Source: Senegalia massiliensis (GTDB taxonomy: Bacteria; Bacillota; Clostridia; Tissierellales; SIT17). From it: a stretch of DNA of 64,000 bases. The notes below the pieces were generated by a model. It ran no database searches. It was not told the DNA's origin and saw only the letters and a list, made by a program, of their open reading frames with translations. The translations under genes were made by a program, and so were the position numbers. The DNA is taken from positions 247,899 through 311,898 of the forward strand of contig NZ_LR130785.1 of the NCBI RefSeq assembly GCF_900626135.1, read 5' to 3'. Numbering within the stretch: the first letter of the stretch is position 1; each line of letters starts with the position of its first letter. Shown here in pieces: positions 18,352-26,564 of the stretch.

Positions 18352-18381
18352 AAAAGCTATGGAATATTCCATAGCTTTTTG
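18352..18381 (+). terminator. Terminator of SRP RNA
   Basis: A 13-bp stem (18352-18364 with 18367-18379) followed by T residues. Confidence 0.85.
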
Positions 18382-18401
18382 TTCTATAAAGTAACAGATT
18401 A

Positions 18402-18410
18402 TGGTATAAT
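18402..18410 (+). promoter_or_regulatory. Extended -10 promoter of dnaX
   Basis: TGGTATAAT: a TGn extension directly before a perfect -10, with no clear -35. It lies about 30 bases before the dnaX start. Confidence 0.55.
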
Positions 18411-18442
18411 GATTTTAGAAAATAGATATTGTAGGTGAGAAG

Positions 18443-20113
18443 ATGGCATTTAAAGCTCTTTACAGGAGATTTAGACCAAAAACATTTAGTGATGTAGTAG
18501 GTCAGGATCATGTAACTAAAATACTAAAAAATCAAATATTAAATGACAATATAGCTCATGCATATTTGTTTTCTGGAACAAGAGGCACAGGAAAAACCTC
18601 AACAGCTAAAATATTTGCAAGGGCTGTTAATTGTACCAGTGATACAGATATTCCTTGTAATAAATGTGAAGTATGTAAATCCATATTAGATGACAATATA
18701 ATGGATGTAGTCGAAATGGATGCTGCTTCAAATAATAGTGTAGATGATATTCGAGATTTGAAAGAAAAAGTTAAATATCCCCCTTCTAAAGGAAGATACA
18801 AAGTATATATAATAGATGAGGTTCATATGCTTTCTAAAGGAGCATTTAATGCATTACTTAAAACACTAGAAGAGCCTCCAAATCATTTGATTTTTATACT
18901 TGCAACAACCGAAGTACAAAAACTACCTGCAACTATTCTTTCAAGATGTCAAAGGTATGATTTTAAGAGAATAACTGTGAATCAAATAGTAGATACTATG
19001 AAAGATATTTTACAAGATTTAAATATAGATGCAGAAGCAAAAGCATTACAATTAATAGCTAGAAATTCAGATGGAGCTATGAGAGATGCATTAAGTATAT
19101 TAGATCAATGTATATCCTTTGCAGATAAAAATATAAGTTATGAATATGTATTAGAAGTACTTGGAACAGTAAATAATGATATAATATTTGATATGGCTGA
19201 AAATATAATTGAAAAAGATTTAGAAGCTTCCCTTAAAACTGTAGACAACTTAATTTCTATAGGTAAAGATATACATCAATTTATAAAAGATTTAATAAGT
19301 CACTTTAGAAATCTTATGGTATCTAAATCTTCAGACAAACTAAATGATATAATAGACGGTACAGATGAAACTATAAATAGATTTAAAGAACAGTCTCAAA
19401 ATATAAGTTTAAATAGGATAATATCAATAATTAAATTACTATCAGAGGCTGAAGTAAGTAGTAAATATTCTTCTCAACCTAGAATAATATTAGAAACTAC
19501 ACTTATGAAAATGATATCAGTTGAACTTGATACTTCAATTGAATCTCTTTTAATTCGTGTAAATTTATTAGAAAATAAGATTAAAATGGGTAATATAGTA
19601 GTAGAGGAATCAAAATTACAAGAAAAAAGAGAAGATAAAAAGAAAAAAACAATACAATCAAAAGAAATTTTGAAAAAAGATATAGATAAAAATAAAAAGG
19701 AACAAGTCTCTATAAAAGAAACAAAGTTAAAAGAAGATACAGTTCATAATAAGGAAATAAATGAAAATATAAATATAAATGATATAATGAAAATATGGCC
19801 TGATATGTTAAAGCGAATAAAGTCAGAGAAAATAAGTGTTCAAGCTTTATTATCTGAAGGAAATCCTCATGATATAGAAGGGAAAACATTATATGTTTTA
19901 TTTAAAGATGGATTTGGTTTTCATAAAGATGCAGTAGATAAAGATGATAATAAAAAATATATAGAGAATACATTGAATAGTATTCTAAATTCCAATCTAA
20001 ATATAAAGTTTATGATGGAAGATGAAGTTTCTAAAAAAGAAGATGTAGTTGATAGCCTTACACAAGAAGTTATCGATGTGTTTGGAGCAGATATTGTAGA
20101 AATAGAAGAATAA
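18443..20113 (+). CDS. dnaX: DNA polymerase III subunit gamma/tau
   Basis: 556 residues; ATG after AGGTGAGA. It is the clamp-loader motor of the replisome. Walker A GTRGTGKT (K51), zinc-binding cysteines C64, C72, C75 and C78, Walker B IIDEVHMLS and the sensor motif ILATTEVQKLPATILSRCQR are intact. Residues beyond about 390 are Lys/Glu-rich linker followed by the tau-specific C-terminal domain. No slippery A-run frameshift site with the E. coli layout was recognised. It heads dnaX-ybaB, and recR follows after a hairpin. Confidence 0.97.
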   Translation: MAFKALYRRFRPKTFSDVVGQDHVTKILKNQILNDNIAHAYLFSGTRGTGKTSTAKIFARAVNCTSDTDIPCNKCEVCKSILDDNIMDVVEMDAASNNSVDDIRDLKEKVKYPPSKGRYKVYIIDEVHMLSKGAFNALLKTLEEPPNHLIFILATTEVQKLPATILSRCQRYDFKRITVNQIVDTMKDILQDLNIDAEAKALQLIARNSDGAMRDALSILDQCISFADKNISYEYVLEVLGTVNNDIIFDMAENIIEKDLEASLKTVDNLISIGKDIHQFIKDLISHFRNLMVSKSSDKLNDIIDGTDETINRFKEQSQNISLNRIISIIKLLSEAEVSSKYSSQPRIILETTLMKMISVELDTSIESLLIRVNLLENKIKMGNIVVEESKLQEKREDKKKKTIQSKEILKKDIDKNKKEQVSIKETKLKEDTVHNKEINENININDIMKIWPDMLKRIKSEKISVQALLSEGNPHDIEGKTLYVLFKDGFGFHKDAVDKDDNKKYIENTLNSILNSNLNIKFMMEDEVSKKEDVVDSLTQEVIDVFGADIVEIEE

Positions 20114-20131
20114 AATAAGGAGTGATTTTCA

Positions 20132-20467
20132 ATGGCAAAAGGTGGATTTAAAGGAATGGGAAATATGGGTGGCATGATGAAACAAGTCCAACAAATGCAA
20201 AAGAAAATGCAAAAGATGCAAGCGGAATTAGAAGAAAAAGAAGTAGAAGCAAGTGCAGGCGGTGGAGCTGTTACAGTAAGAGTAAATGGTAAAAAAGAAG
20301 TATTAGAAGTAAACTTAGATGAAGATGTAGTAGATCCTGATGATATAGAAATGCTTCAAGATCTTATAATAGCAGCTACAAATGAAGCTATTAGAAAAGC
20401 AGAAGAAATGGTATCAAGTGAGATGGGTAAATTAACTGGTGGAATGAATATCCCAGGACTTATGTAA
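20132..20467 (+). CDS. YbaB/EbfC family nucleoid-associated protein
   Basis: 111 residues; ATG after AAGGAGTG. A glycine/methionine-rich start ([18 protein letters not shown]) leads into a coiled helix and the DNA-binding core ([13 protein letters not shown], then [10 protein letters not shown]). Members form dimers that bind DNA without strong sequence preference. The position between dnaX and recR is conserved across most bacteria. Confidence 0.95.
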   Translation: MAKGGFKGMGNMGGMMKQVQQMQKKMQKMQAELEEKEVEASAGGGAVTVRVNGKKEVLEVNLDEDVVDPDDIEMLQDLIIAATNEAIRKAEEMVSSEMGKLTGGMNIPGLM

Positions 20468-20471
20468 TATC

Positions 20472-20500
20472 AAAGGGCCTAATAGGCCCTTTAACTTTTT
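20472..20500 (+). terminator. Hairpin terminator between ybaB and recR
   Basis: A 9-bp G/C-rich stem (20472-20480 with 20484-20492), 3-base loop, then AACTTTTTT. It ends 20 bases before recR, so recR expression from the dnaX promoter would need read-through. Confidence 0.75.
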
Positions 20501-20519
20501 TATGATTAGAGGTGAAATG

Positions 20520-21119
20520 ATGGATTATTTTGCTAGACCACTATCAGCATTAATAGAAGAATTTGCAAAACTTCCTGGCATAGGTAAAAAAACAGCACAA
20601 AGATTAGCATTTCATGTATTAAACATGAACAATGAAGATGCTAATAGTTTTGTAAAATCCATAATAAATGCTAAAAAAAATATAAAATATTGTAGTAATT
20701 GTTTTAATCTTACAGATATAGATCCTTGTAAAATATGTTCCAGCAAGAAAAGAGATGATTCAATCATTTGTGCTGTTGAAGACCCAAAGGATATTGTAGC
20801 AATGGAGAGAACTCGTGATTTTAATGGATTATATCATGTATTACATGGGAGTATTTCACCTATGGAAGGAATAGGCCCAGATGAAATAAAAATAAAAGAA
20901 TTATTAAATAGATTAAAAGATGATAAAGTAAAAGAATTGATATTAGCTACAAACCCTAATATAGAAGGTGAAGCTACAGCTATGTATATAGGAAAACTTG
21001 TAAAACCAATGGGAATAAAGACTACAAGAATAGCCCATGGAATACCAGTAGGTGGAGATTTGGAATATGCAGATGAAGTAACTCTTGCAAAAGCTCTTGA
21101 GGGAAGAAGAGAATTTTAG
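20520..21119 (+). CDS. recR: Recombination protein RecR
   Basis: 199 residues from ATG 20520; adjacent ATG 20517 is equally possible, and AGAGGTG lies just upstream. RecR, with RecO/RecF, loads RecA at gaps. The helix-hairpin-helix [14 protein letters not shown], four zinc cysteines (CSNC, then CKIC) and the Toprim segment [14 protein letters not shown] are present. In B. subtilis yaaL and bofA follow directly; here they are 8 kb away. Confidence 0.96.
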   Translation: MDYFARPLSALIEEFAKLPGIGKKTAQRLAFHVLNMNNEDANSFVKSIINAKKNIKYCSNCFNLTDIDPCKICSSKKRDDSIICAVEDPKDIVAMERTRDFNGLYHVLHGSISPMEGIGPDEIKIKELLNRLKDDKVKELILATNPNIEGEATAMYIGKLVKPMGIKTTRIAHGIPVGGDLEYADEVTLAKALEGRREF

Positions 21120-21204
21120 AGTATAATTTATGATGTATAAATCAAATAAACTCCTATCAAAAAGTAAATTAGTTCTATAACTGAAAATAAACTTTTATAA
21201 TAAT

Positions 21205-21250
21205 ACATGCTCTTAGAGGAAATGAAACACCTTTAAAAGCATGTTTTTTT
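21205..21250 (+). terminator. Terminator downstream of recR
   Basis: ACATGCT (21205-21211) pairs with AGCATGT (21238-21244), followed by a run of T. The inner loop of 26 bases also pairs partly. Confidence 0.65.
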
Positions 21251-21522
21251 ATTGAAAAGATAAATAGAAAAGAATAGAATGGCTTAAAACCAAAGGATTG
21301 AAGTACTAAATAGAAAAGAAAATAGAAAAGACAAATAGATAAAAACCACCACTTAAACCTTAAATCTTAGTCCTTAATTCTGATAAATCTTTATTTGCTT
21401 TTTGTTAGTGATAAGTACCAAGGATCAAGGGAAAAGAGGGTAAAAACAAGGGTAATAATGATGAAATGTTGAAAATTGTCGAGAAAAGACGAATGAGAAA
21501 ATGAGTGGGGAGGGGGATTATT

Positions 21523-21633
21523 ATGAAAGAAGTTTAAATTCATGATGATAAAATTTTAAATGCGTTACATATAGTTAGGATTACGTTTCAAGGGGTAAGT
21601 TTTAAGGAAAAAAATAAAATAAATATTGATTAA
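21523..21633 (+). pseudogene. Remnant of a small gene with an early stop codon
   Basis: An excellent ribosome site (GGGGAGGGGGA) precedes ATG 21523, but the fifth codon is TAA (21535-21537). Reading through it gives MKEV*IHDDKILNALHIVR and continues to a stop at 21631. The HDDKIL start resembles many short immunity-like proteins of Firmicutes, which is a weak resemblance. I read this as a decayed gene of about 36 codons or the beginning of a longer lost one. Confidence 0.35.
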
Positions 21634-21920
21634 AGGAAAGTTTTATAAAAAATAAAATAAAGATTTATTATTATATACTTATTATAATTTTAAAAATAGG
21701 TTTTAAGTATTGTAATTACTGTGTTATATAGATTTATATCTTAAAACATAATTAGAATAATTTTACAATTAATGATATAATTTTATTTAATTAATGATAA
21801 AACATGGGGTGAAATTTTGTTTCTGAAAAGGTAATCAATATAAAAATCAAGAAAATGGTAAGTTGTATCAAAAATAAAATAAAGTTTTATCATAAAAAAT
21901 ACTTTAGGGATAAGGATTAA

Positions 21921-21935
21921 GATGTAATAGTAGAA
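21921..21935 (+). repeat. 15-base island repeat, copy 1
   Basis: GATGTAATAGTAGAA. Close copies are at 22727-22741 (GACGTAATAGTAGAA) and 26565-26579 (GACGTGGTAGTAGAA), each in a spacer upstream of a small gene. Confidence 0.45.
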
Positions 21936-21977
21936 TTATATGAAACAAAGATTATTTATATAAATGGGGGAAACTAA

Positions 21978-22133
21978 ATGAAAAAATCAAAATACCCAAA
22001 AAGGGAATCATCATTGGTTTCGAGTTCTCTTATATTGTGTGCAGGATGTATAAGTTATGTAATATGGAATCAATGGTTATTTTTAATAGGTGGGCTGATA
22101 GGATTTACTTTAATATTTCTGTTAAAAGAGTAA
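21978..22133 (+). CDS. Small membrane protein, 51 residues
   Basis: ATG 21978 follows GGGGG by seven bases. The product starts MKKSKYPKRESS, then has two hydrophobic segments (LILCAGCISYVIW and WLFLIGGLIGFTLIFLL). It has no recognised family. Codon use resembles its neighbours. The strong start site and clean length make it a likely real gene of the island. Confidence 0.6.
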   Translation: MKKSKYPKRESSLVSSSLILCAGCISYVIWNQWLFLIGGLIGFTLIFLLKE

Positions 22134-22144
22134 GTTTAATTTAT

Positions 22145-22192
22145 GACACAATTTTCATAAACTACGCAATAAATTGATTAAATAGTGAATTT
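22145..22192 (+). repeat. Intergenic repeat, copy 1
   Basis: The core ATAAACTACGCAATAAA followed by TTGATTAAATAGTGAATTT matches 23218-23252 (ATAAACTATGTAATAAA, then ATGATTAATAGTGGATTT) with a few changes. Both copies lie just upstream of small island genes, suggesting the genes were duplicated or exchanged with their leaders. Confidence 0.5.
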
Positions 22193-22228
22193 TACTGAAG
22201 TGTAATAATTACAAAGCAGGAGGATTAA

Positions 22229-22519
22229 ATGGACACATTATTGCTAGAAGATTGGAATCTTATATATATTGTAGGAATTATATTTGCTATTGGAAGTTTA
22301 ATTGTATCTTTAAAAATTTCAAGAAAAATTTTATTTTCGATATCAATTGTATTGAGTTTATTCTGCATAGGGTTATTCATCTATAGTCTGCTGGAGATTA
22401 GAAGGTGGGAATGGTTAATAATAGGAGTTTCTACTATCAGTATTTGTTTAGGAATTTGGATAGGGGCTATTTTTGGAATTATTATAAGAAAGTTTATTTA
22501 TACCAAAAGAGATAATTAG
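22229..22519 (+). CDS. Small three-segment membrane protein
   Basis: 96 residues; ATG after AGGAGG. Three hydrophobic segments span about residues 9-28, 31-53 and 60-87, the last glycine/isoleucine-rich. No family was recognised. It is one of a run of small membrane proteins in the recR-yaaL interval. Confidence 0.65.
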   Translation: MDTLLLEDWNLIYIVGIIFAIGSLIVSLKISRKILFSISIVLSLFCIGLFIYSLLEIRRWEWLIIGVSTISICLGIWIGAIFGIIIRKFIYTKRDN

Positions 22520-22531
22520 GGGGACTAGAAC

Positions 22532-22677
22532 ATTAAAAACTTATCAATCGTATTATTAGTGATTGGAGTATTCCTTTATTTTTTTGAATTGCGTTCGACT
22601 AGATATGATTTTATACACCTATTATAATCATAGTTTTTGGATTAATTCTACCCTTTACAAGAGCCAAGGGTAAATAG
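22532..22677 (+). pseudogene. Frameshifted small membrane protein gene
   Basis: AGGGGGA is followed at normal spacing by ATT (22532) rather than ATG. Translation gives IKNLSIVLLVIGVFLYFFEL then RSTRYDFI before a stop near 22627; one base lost at about 22615 restores PIIIIVFGLILPFTRAKGK, ending at TAG 22677. Two hydrophobic segments are split by the frameshift. Loss of both start codon and frame marks it as decayed. Confidence 0.5.
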
Positions 22678-22726
22678 AAAATTATAACTAAAGGAAATTT
22701 AAGGGTTTAAGGTAGAAAGTTTAAGT

Positions 22727-22741
22727 GACGTAATAGTAGAA
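22727..22741 (+). repeat. 15-base island repeat, copy 2
   Basis: GACGTAATAGTAGAA, upstream of the DUF4359-like gene at 22809. It differs from copy 1 by one base. Confidence 0.45.
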
Positions 22742-22808
22742 AAAAGTCAACAAAGAACTACAATATATTTATGAATACTATTTATTAATAAAAGTTTGGA
22801 GTGATATT

Positions 22809-23192
22809 TTGAAAAAAAGAACAAAAATTATCTTGGGAAGCCTATTTATAATTTTGGTAATGCTAAATTTAACAGTACCATCGAAAGATGACTATTATGA
22901 ATGGTTAGAGGACGAGTATAATATAAAAAAAAGTGATAAATTATATTATTATACCAAAGGGGATATTGAATTATTTGATAGAAGTACGTATCAAAAACGT
23001 TTTGGAATATTTGCAACAAGACAACAAAACTTTGAATATAAAGATGATGAAAAGTTATTAGGGGGTGGCTCTACAGTTATAGCATTTAGAGAATTAAATT
23101 CAGATGAAGGCTTTACCATTAGAACCTTAGAGATTGGAAAAATGATTATTACTATCGAAAAAGAAAGTATTTTATGGAAAATTTTAATGTAA
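22809..23192 (+). CDS. DUF4359-like membrane-anchored protein, paralogue A
   Basis: 127 residues from TTG 22809 after GGAGTG. An N-terminal anchor (about residues 6-23) is followed by VPSKDDYYEWLEDEYNIKKSDK and a beta-rich region. The pattern resembles DUF4359 proteins, whose function is unknown. The same pattern occurs at 28816-29115 (VPNIEDINEWLTKEYNMKVLDK), so the two are paralogues near the two ends of the island. The anchored part is probably extracellular. Confidence 0.65.
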   Translation: MKKRTKIILGSLFIILVMLNLTVPSKDDYYEWLEDEYNIKKSDKLYYYTKGDIELFDRSTYQKRFGIFATRQQNFEYKDDEKLLGGGSTVIAFRELNSDEGFTIRTLEIGKMIITIEKESILWKILM

Positions 23193-23217
23193 TGAGTTTA
23201 AGTCAATTCTCGACATT

Positions 23218-23252
23218 GATAAACTATGTAATAAAATGATTAATAGTGGATT
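23218..23252 (+). repeat. Intergenic repeat, copy 2
   Basis: Second copy of the repeat at 22145-22192, upstream of the DUF4177-like gene. The match extends weakly about 25 bases further upstream in both copies (GTTTAA followed by a GACA-containing stretch). Confidence 0.5.
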
Positions 23253-23311
23253 TAACTCCATATGCAGTAGTAGATTATATTGAACTAAAATTAAATTTAG
23301 GAGTGATTTAT

Positions 23312-23491
23312 GTGAAACAATATGAATATAAAGTAGAGTTCATTAAAATGGGATTAAAGGATGTGTTTAAATCCAATAACAGTCCAGATGATAAGTGGAT
23401 CCATGAAAAATTAAATGGGTTTGGCAAAGAAGGATGGGAATTAGCAGGTGTATCTGGTCAATGGTTTTACTTTAAGAGAGAACTTTCTTAG
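23312..23491 (+). CDS. DUF4177 domain protein
   Basis: 59 residues from GTG 23312, with TAGGAGTGA upstream; a longer frame from 23246 has no ribosome site. The sequence KQYEYKVEFI opens the domain and LNGFGKEGWELAGVS is its hallmark. DUF4177 proteins are small cytoplasmic proteins of unknown role, common in mobile and accessory regions. Confidence 0.75.
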   Translation: MKQYEYKVEFIKMGLKDVFKSNNSPDDKWIHEKLNGFGKEGWELAGVSGQWFYFKRELS

Positions 23492-23535
23492 TCTATATTT
23501 TTATATTTAGAGAATTATCAGAGGAGAATTTTAAG

Positions 23536-23741
23536 ATGACTCGAAACTTATGGATAATTGGTGGGCTTTGTTTTTTAATAAGCACTATTTTTCAAATAAT
23601 AGATACTACATTTATTCTAGCACCAATTTTAAATGCAAGTGCATGTGTTCTTTTTTAATAAATGCATATATTAATCATAAAAAATTTCCAACGATACTAA
23701 TCATAGAGATAATGAACAGTAATTATAGATTTTGTTTATAA
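23536..23741 (+). pseudogene. Small membrane protein gene frameshifted in a T run
   Basis: ATG 23536 follows AGGAGA. The frame encodes MTRNLWIIGGLCFLISTIFQ and continues to a stop at 23656-23658. At the run of six T (23651-23656) one extra T would give ...ACVLFLINAYINHKKFPTIL and run to 23741. The two halves join as two membrane segments, so an intact version of about 68 residues probably existed. It could be an inactive gene or an on/off switch by T-run slippage. Confidence 0.55.
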
Positions 23742-23895
23742 AAAAGCAAAAGATTATATACCACAAAAAGATATATTGCATTAAAAAGAAAGTATAGTTT
23801 TATAGAACAAATATTCTGGAGATAAGAATTGATTATAATATAGAATATTGTGCATCTAAAGCAATTTTGGATAGCACCAACATCAAATCAGTTGA

Positions 23896-24099
23896 ATAAA
23901 ACTAGGATTTATTAAGTTTCTAATAATATATCTTGTTGCAACACTAATTCGTGGGTTCACAGACATATCCTTTAATCCTTTTCATGATAAATTTGACTTA
24001 ATATTATTTGTAAAAGATTTAATGATATGGACATTTTCATATATTGGTATAAGACCAATTATATCTATACTTTTTAATAAAAGGAGTTATCAAAAATAA
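23896..24099 (+). pseudogene. Membrane protein frame lacking a start codon
   Basis: A frame of 67 codons reading KLGFIKFLIIYLVATLIRGF then TDISFNPFHDKFDLILFVKD and IGIRPIISILF to TAA 24097. Its first usable codon is ATA, after an in-frame TGA, and no ribosome site precedes it. Two or three hydrophobic segments. It looks like the remains of a small membrane protein gene that lost its start. Confidence 0.4.
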
Positions 24100-24144
24100 A
24101 TTATATTTATAGTAAATTTTTACTTAGAGGAAGGAGAGATTGAT

Positions 24145-24327
24145 GTGTTTATAACAGATGAAACGTATAAAAAAGTCGGTTTAATTATTGGTATTCTAGC
24201 AGGATTAAGTTCATTGATAGGAATAATAAGTATTTTATTTTTTAGTAGTAATTATTCATATATGGCAATTGGATTAGGGATATTCTCATGCTTTACATTA
24301 TTAAAGATTTATTTTAAAAAGTTCTAG
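24145..24327 (+). CDS. Small membrane protein, 60 residues
   Basis: GTG 24145 after AAGGAGA. Two hydrophobic segments: GLIIGILAGLSSLIGIISIL and YMAIGLGIFSCFTLL, with a basic C-terminus. No family was recognised. An ATG two bases upstream is out of frame and stops at once. Confidence 0.55.
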   Translation: MFITDETYKKVGLIIGILAGLSSLIGIISILFFSSNYSYMAIGLGIFSCFTLLKIYFKKF

Positions 24328-24406
24328 AAGGAAATGAATGAATAATATTCCTAAAATAGTTCTTATTATATATTTTGCTAATTTTTAATAAAGGGGAGGT
24401 ATATAT

Positions 24407-24789
24407 ATGAACTGGAAAACGTTATTTGGAATAAAAGCAATTGGTTATTTTTATATATTTGGCGTACTTGTATTAATAATTAACCCACTGAACAAACTGA
24501 TCTTGCAATTAGATACGGAGTATCGAGTATATCAGAAAATATAGTTAAAACATTAGTTATTTTAATGTATTTAATAATGGTATATGGATATTTAAAATTA
24601 AAGAAATGGGGCTATTGGGTATTAATGGCTAATTCATTCTATTTACTATTAAGAAATATAATTATATTTCAGGAAGATAGTCAACAGCTATCTAATTTTA
24701 GTATGATTGTATCTATTATATTTTATAGTGTGATAATTATATATACTCTTAGTAAGAGAGAATATTTTAATACAGGATATATTCCTTAA
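24407..24789 (+). pseudogene. Membrane protein gene with a one-base deletion
   Basis: ATG 24407 follows GGGGAGG. The first frame gives MNWKTLFGIKAIGYFYIFGV and stops at 24542. From about 24486 another frame continues TEQTDLAIRYGVSSISENIV, then LMYLIMVYGYLKLKKWGYWV to TAA 24787. Restoring one base near CCC at 24485 yields a single protein of about 126 residues with four hydrophobic segments. The 3' part alone could also be read from ATG 24565 but lacks a ribosome site. Confidence 0.6.
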
Positions 24790-24912
24790 TAAGATTTGAA
24801 ATTACTTAATATAATGTATACTGATATTAATATAAGACTAAAAGAGATTTTAAGATATCACGTAGAGATGGATATTATTTAGGCAGAATTTTTAATAAAG
24901 GAGTATTATAAC

Positions 24913-25092
24913 ATGAAAATCAATCAATTTTTAATTCAATTATCATATATAATGATTATTATTTTTGGGGGAGTTTTTACTATTCGTTATTTTAGAATGG
25001 ATGAACTTCTATTAGATCAACTTATAGGTGTATTTATTGGTGCAATACTTCTAATAGTTTCATTACTCTGGAAAAGAAAACATATTTTATAA
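24913..25092 (+). CDS. Small membrane protein, 59 residues
   Basis: ATG 24913, preceded by AAAGGAG. Two hydrophobic segments (QLSYIMIIIFGGVFTI and LIGVFIGAILLIVSLLW) and a basic tail WKRKHIL. No family was recognised. Its upstream stretch AATTTTTAATAAAGGAG (24887-24903) is nearly identical to that at 24381-24398 and to 24069-24086. Confidence 0.6.
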   Translation: MKINQFLIQLSYIMIIIFGGVFTIRYFRMDELLLDQLIGVFIGAILLIVSLLWKRKHIL

Positions 25093-25224
25093 GAATATTA
25101 ATAGTAGTTAAATTAACATTATTTTTGAAATAGGCCTTATGCATGATAAATTGCCTTAAATAGAAAGTTATAGTGATGAAATGGTTTAAAATAAGTATAA
25201 TATTATGGTATCGTACAAATACGA

Positions 25225-25356
25225 GTGGAGTATTACTTTATACCTATCATACTTATGATTATAGGATTTATCTTATTATTTAAAGATTCAATGAGAAATA
25301 GATGGTATATATATTACATATTAGTAGAAAAGTACGAGAGAAAGGAGAATAAATGA
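25225..25356 (+). CDS. Possible 43-residue membrane peptide overlapping next gene
   Basis: From GTG 25225 the frame gives VEYYFIPIILMIIGFILLFK and a basic tail (YEKYERKENK-like), stopping in TGA 25354-25356 within the ATGA overlap with the following start codon. No ribosome site is visible upstream, so it may be a remnant; the tight overlap is the main argument for translation. Confidence 0.3.
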   Translation: MEYYFIPIILMIIGFILLFKDSMRNRWYIYYILVEKYERKENK

Positions 25357-26030
25357 TTAAAACTATATTAATTAAATTATTTAAAATTATACTTTTTTTA
25401 ATGTTAATATTTTTTATAGTGTTAGCGGGATTTATATTCTATATAGATAGGGCAACTAGACCTACTCCAGAACATGAGAGAAATATATCTGAAACTAATG
25501 TAAAAATAGAAGTAGATATTAATGATAAAAGTGAAACTAGAAATCCTATTATCAGAACGTATAAAGAAGAAAAGTATAAGAAATTTAATAAAATTAAAAT
25601 AAGAAAAATAATGGATACGATTTCGGGAAATATAGAGGGTGATATTCCAAGAGTTCATCTTAGAGATGATAAAGATGTTATATACATATCTTTTATAAAA
25701 AATGAAGAAGAGGTAGAGCCAAATTATATGCCAAAAATAGAAATAGAAGTACCAGAAAGTTCAAGTGATACTTCGCCTTATAATACTGAGAATAATAGAA
25801 TCATAAATGATAAATTGGAATATGAAGATGGGAAATATAGATATAAATTAAATAGATATAGAACTCAACAAGAAAAATATTTTATGCATTATAATATTAT
25901 AAGAATTTATTATCAAGTAGATGGAGAAAAATATATCTCTACATTTGGTTTAAATGCTAGTAATGCAGAAGATGGAGTAGATTTTTTTAATAATGAGTCT
26001 TTAGATAAACCCAAAGAACCAGAAAGATAA
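25353..26030 (+). CDS. Membrane-anchored protein of unknown function
   Basis: 225 residues; ATG after AAAGGAGAA. One hydrophobic anchor (residues about 9-31) is followed by an extracellular-type, charged domain rich in Glu, Asn, Tyr and Ile. No family was recognised. It is the largest unknown protein of the island and has no cysteines that would suggest a lipoprotein. Confidence 0.65.
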   Translation: MIKTILIKLFKIILFLMLIFFIVLAGFIFYIDRATRPTPEHERNISETNVKIEVDINDKSETRNPIIRTYKEEKYKKFNKIKIRKIMDTISGNIEGDIPRVHLRDDKDVIYISFIKNEEEVEPNYMPKIEIEVPESSSDTSPYNTENNRIINDKLEYEDGKYRYKLNRYRTQQEKYFMHYNIIRIYYQVDGEKYISTFGLNASNAEDGVDFFNNESLDKPKEPER

Positions 26031-26081
26031 GGAGAATCACTTATTTCGTATCATCTATAAAATGTATAAGGAGATGTTAAT

Positions 26082-26537
26082 GTGATATATAGATTGGCAA
26101 GAGAAAGTGACATTTCAATGCTTTCAGAAATGAGATGGGAACATGAATATGAGGAAGAAGGAAAATTCGATACTTCAAAAGAAGATTTTATTAAAGCGTG
26201 TAAATTATTTTTAGGTGATGGTCTTAAAAATGACACTTGGGATTACTGGGTTGCAGAAGAAAACAATATAATTATTTCAAATATTTACATAAATAGAATA
26301 CGGAAAGTACCAAAGCCACAAAAACTATTCGCGGAAATAGGTTATGTAACAAATGTTTATACAAAGCCTGAATTTAGAAATAAAGGAGTAGGAACAGAAC
26401 TTTTAAAAAAAGTAAAACAATGGGCCATAAATAATAAAATTGAATTATTATTTGTTTGGCCAAGTCAAAAATCAGTAACTTTCTATGAACGTCAAGGTTT
26501 TTCAATGAATAATGAAATAATGGAATTAGAAATGTGA
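26082..26537 (+). CDS. GNAT family N-acetyltransferase
   Basis: 151 residues from GTG 26082 with AAGGAGATG upstream. The GNAT fold is clear: N-terminal IYRLARESDISMLSEMRWEH, then the acetyl-CoA loop VYTKPEFRNKGVGTELLKKV (R-x-x-G-x-G/A) and the C-terminal VTFYERQGF. The substrate is unknown; small GNATs of this type modify amines, antibiotics or proteins. It stands as a single gene in the island. Confidence 0.85.
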   Translation: MIYRLARESDISMLSEMRWEHEYEEEGKFDTSKEDFIKACKLFLGDGLKNDTWDYWVAEENNIIISNIYINRIRKVPKPQKLFAEIGYVTNVYTKPEFRNKGVGTELLKKVKQWAINNKIELLFVWPSQKSVTFYERQGFSMNNEIMELEM

Positions 26538-26564
26538 TTAATTAATATTATTGATATATATAAT

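Larger units (their letters stand above)
21251..21977. other. 727-base gene-free stretch at the left edge of the island
   Basis: Very A-rich sequence with many stop codons in all frames. Apart from the broken small frame at 21523-21633 and one copy of a 15-base repeat at 21921-21935, I see no gene, rRNA, tRNA or clear structured RNA. Some B. subtilis-like genomes carry rRNA operons near here; none is present. Confidence 0.6.

Noticed and set aside
21251..21977. A structured RNA in the gene-free stretch after recR
   Set aside because: Apart from the terminator just before it, no stable stem or known RNA motif stood out in the A-rich sequence.
23550..23741. A 63-codon frame starting MDNWWALFF
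   Set aside because: Its first part is the out-of-frame reading of the real gene start at 23536; only its last third belongs to the frameshifted gene.
23831..23899. A 23-codon frame beginning ATT GAT TAT after GGAG
   Set aside because: No canonical start and no recognisable product; it overlaps the start-less membrane frame.
24565..24789. A 74-codon membrane protein starting at ATG 24565
   Set aside because: No ribosome site precedes it, and the frame extends upstream without a stop to join the N-terminal half that starts at 24407.
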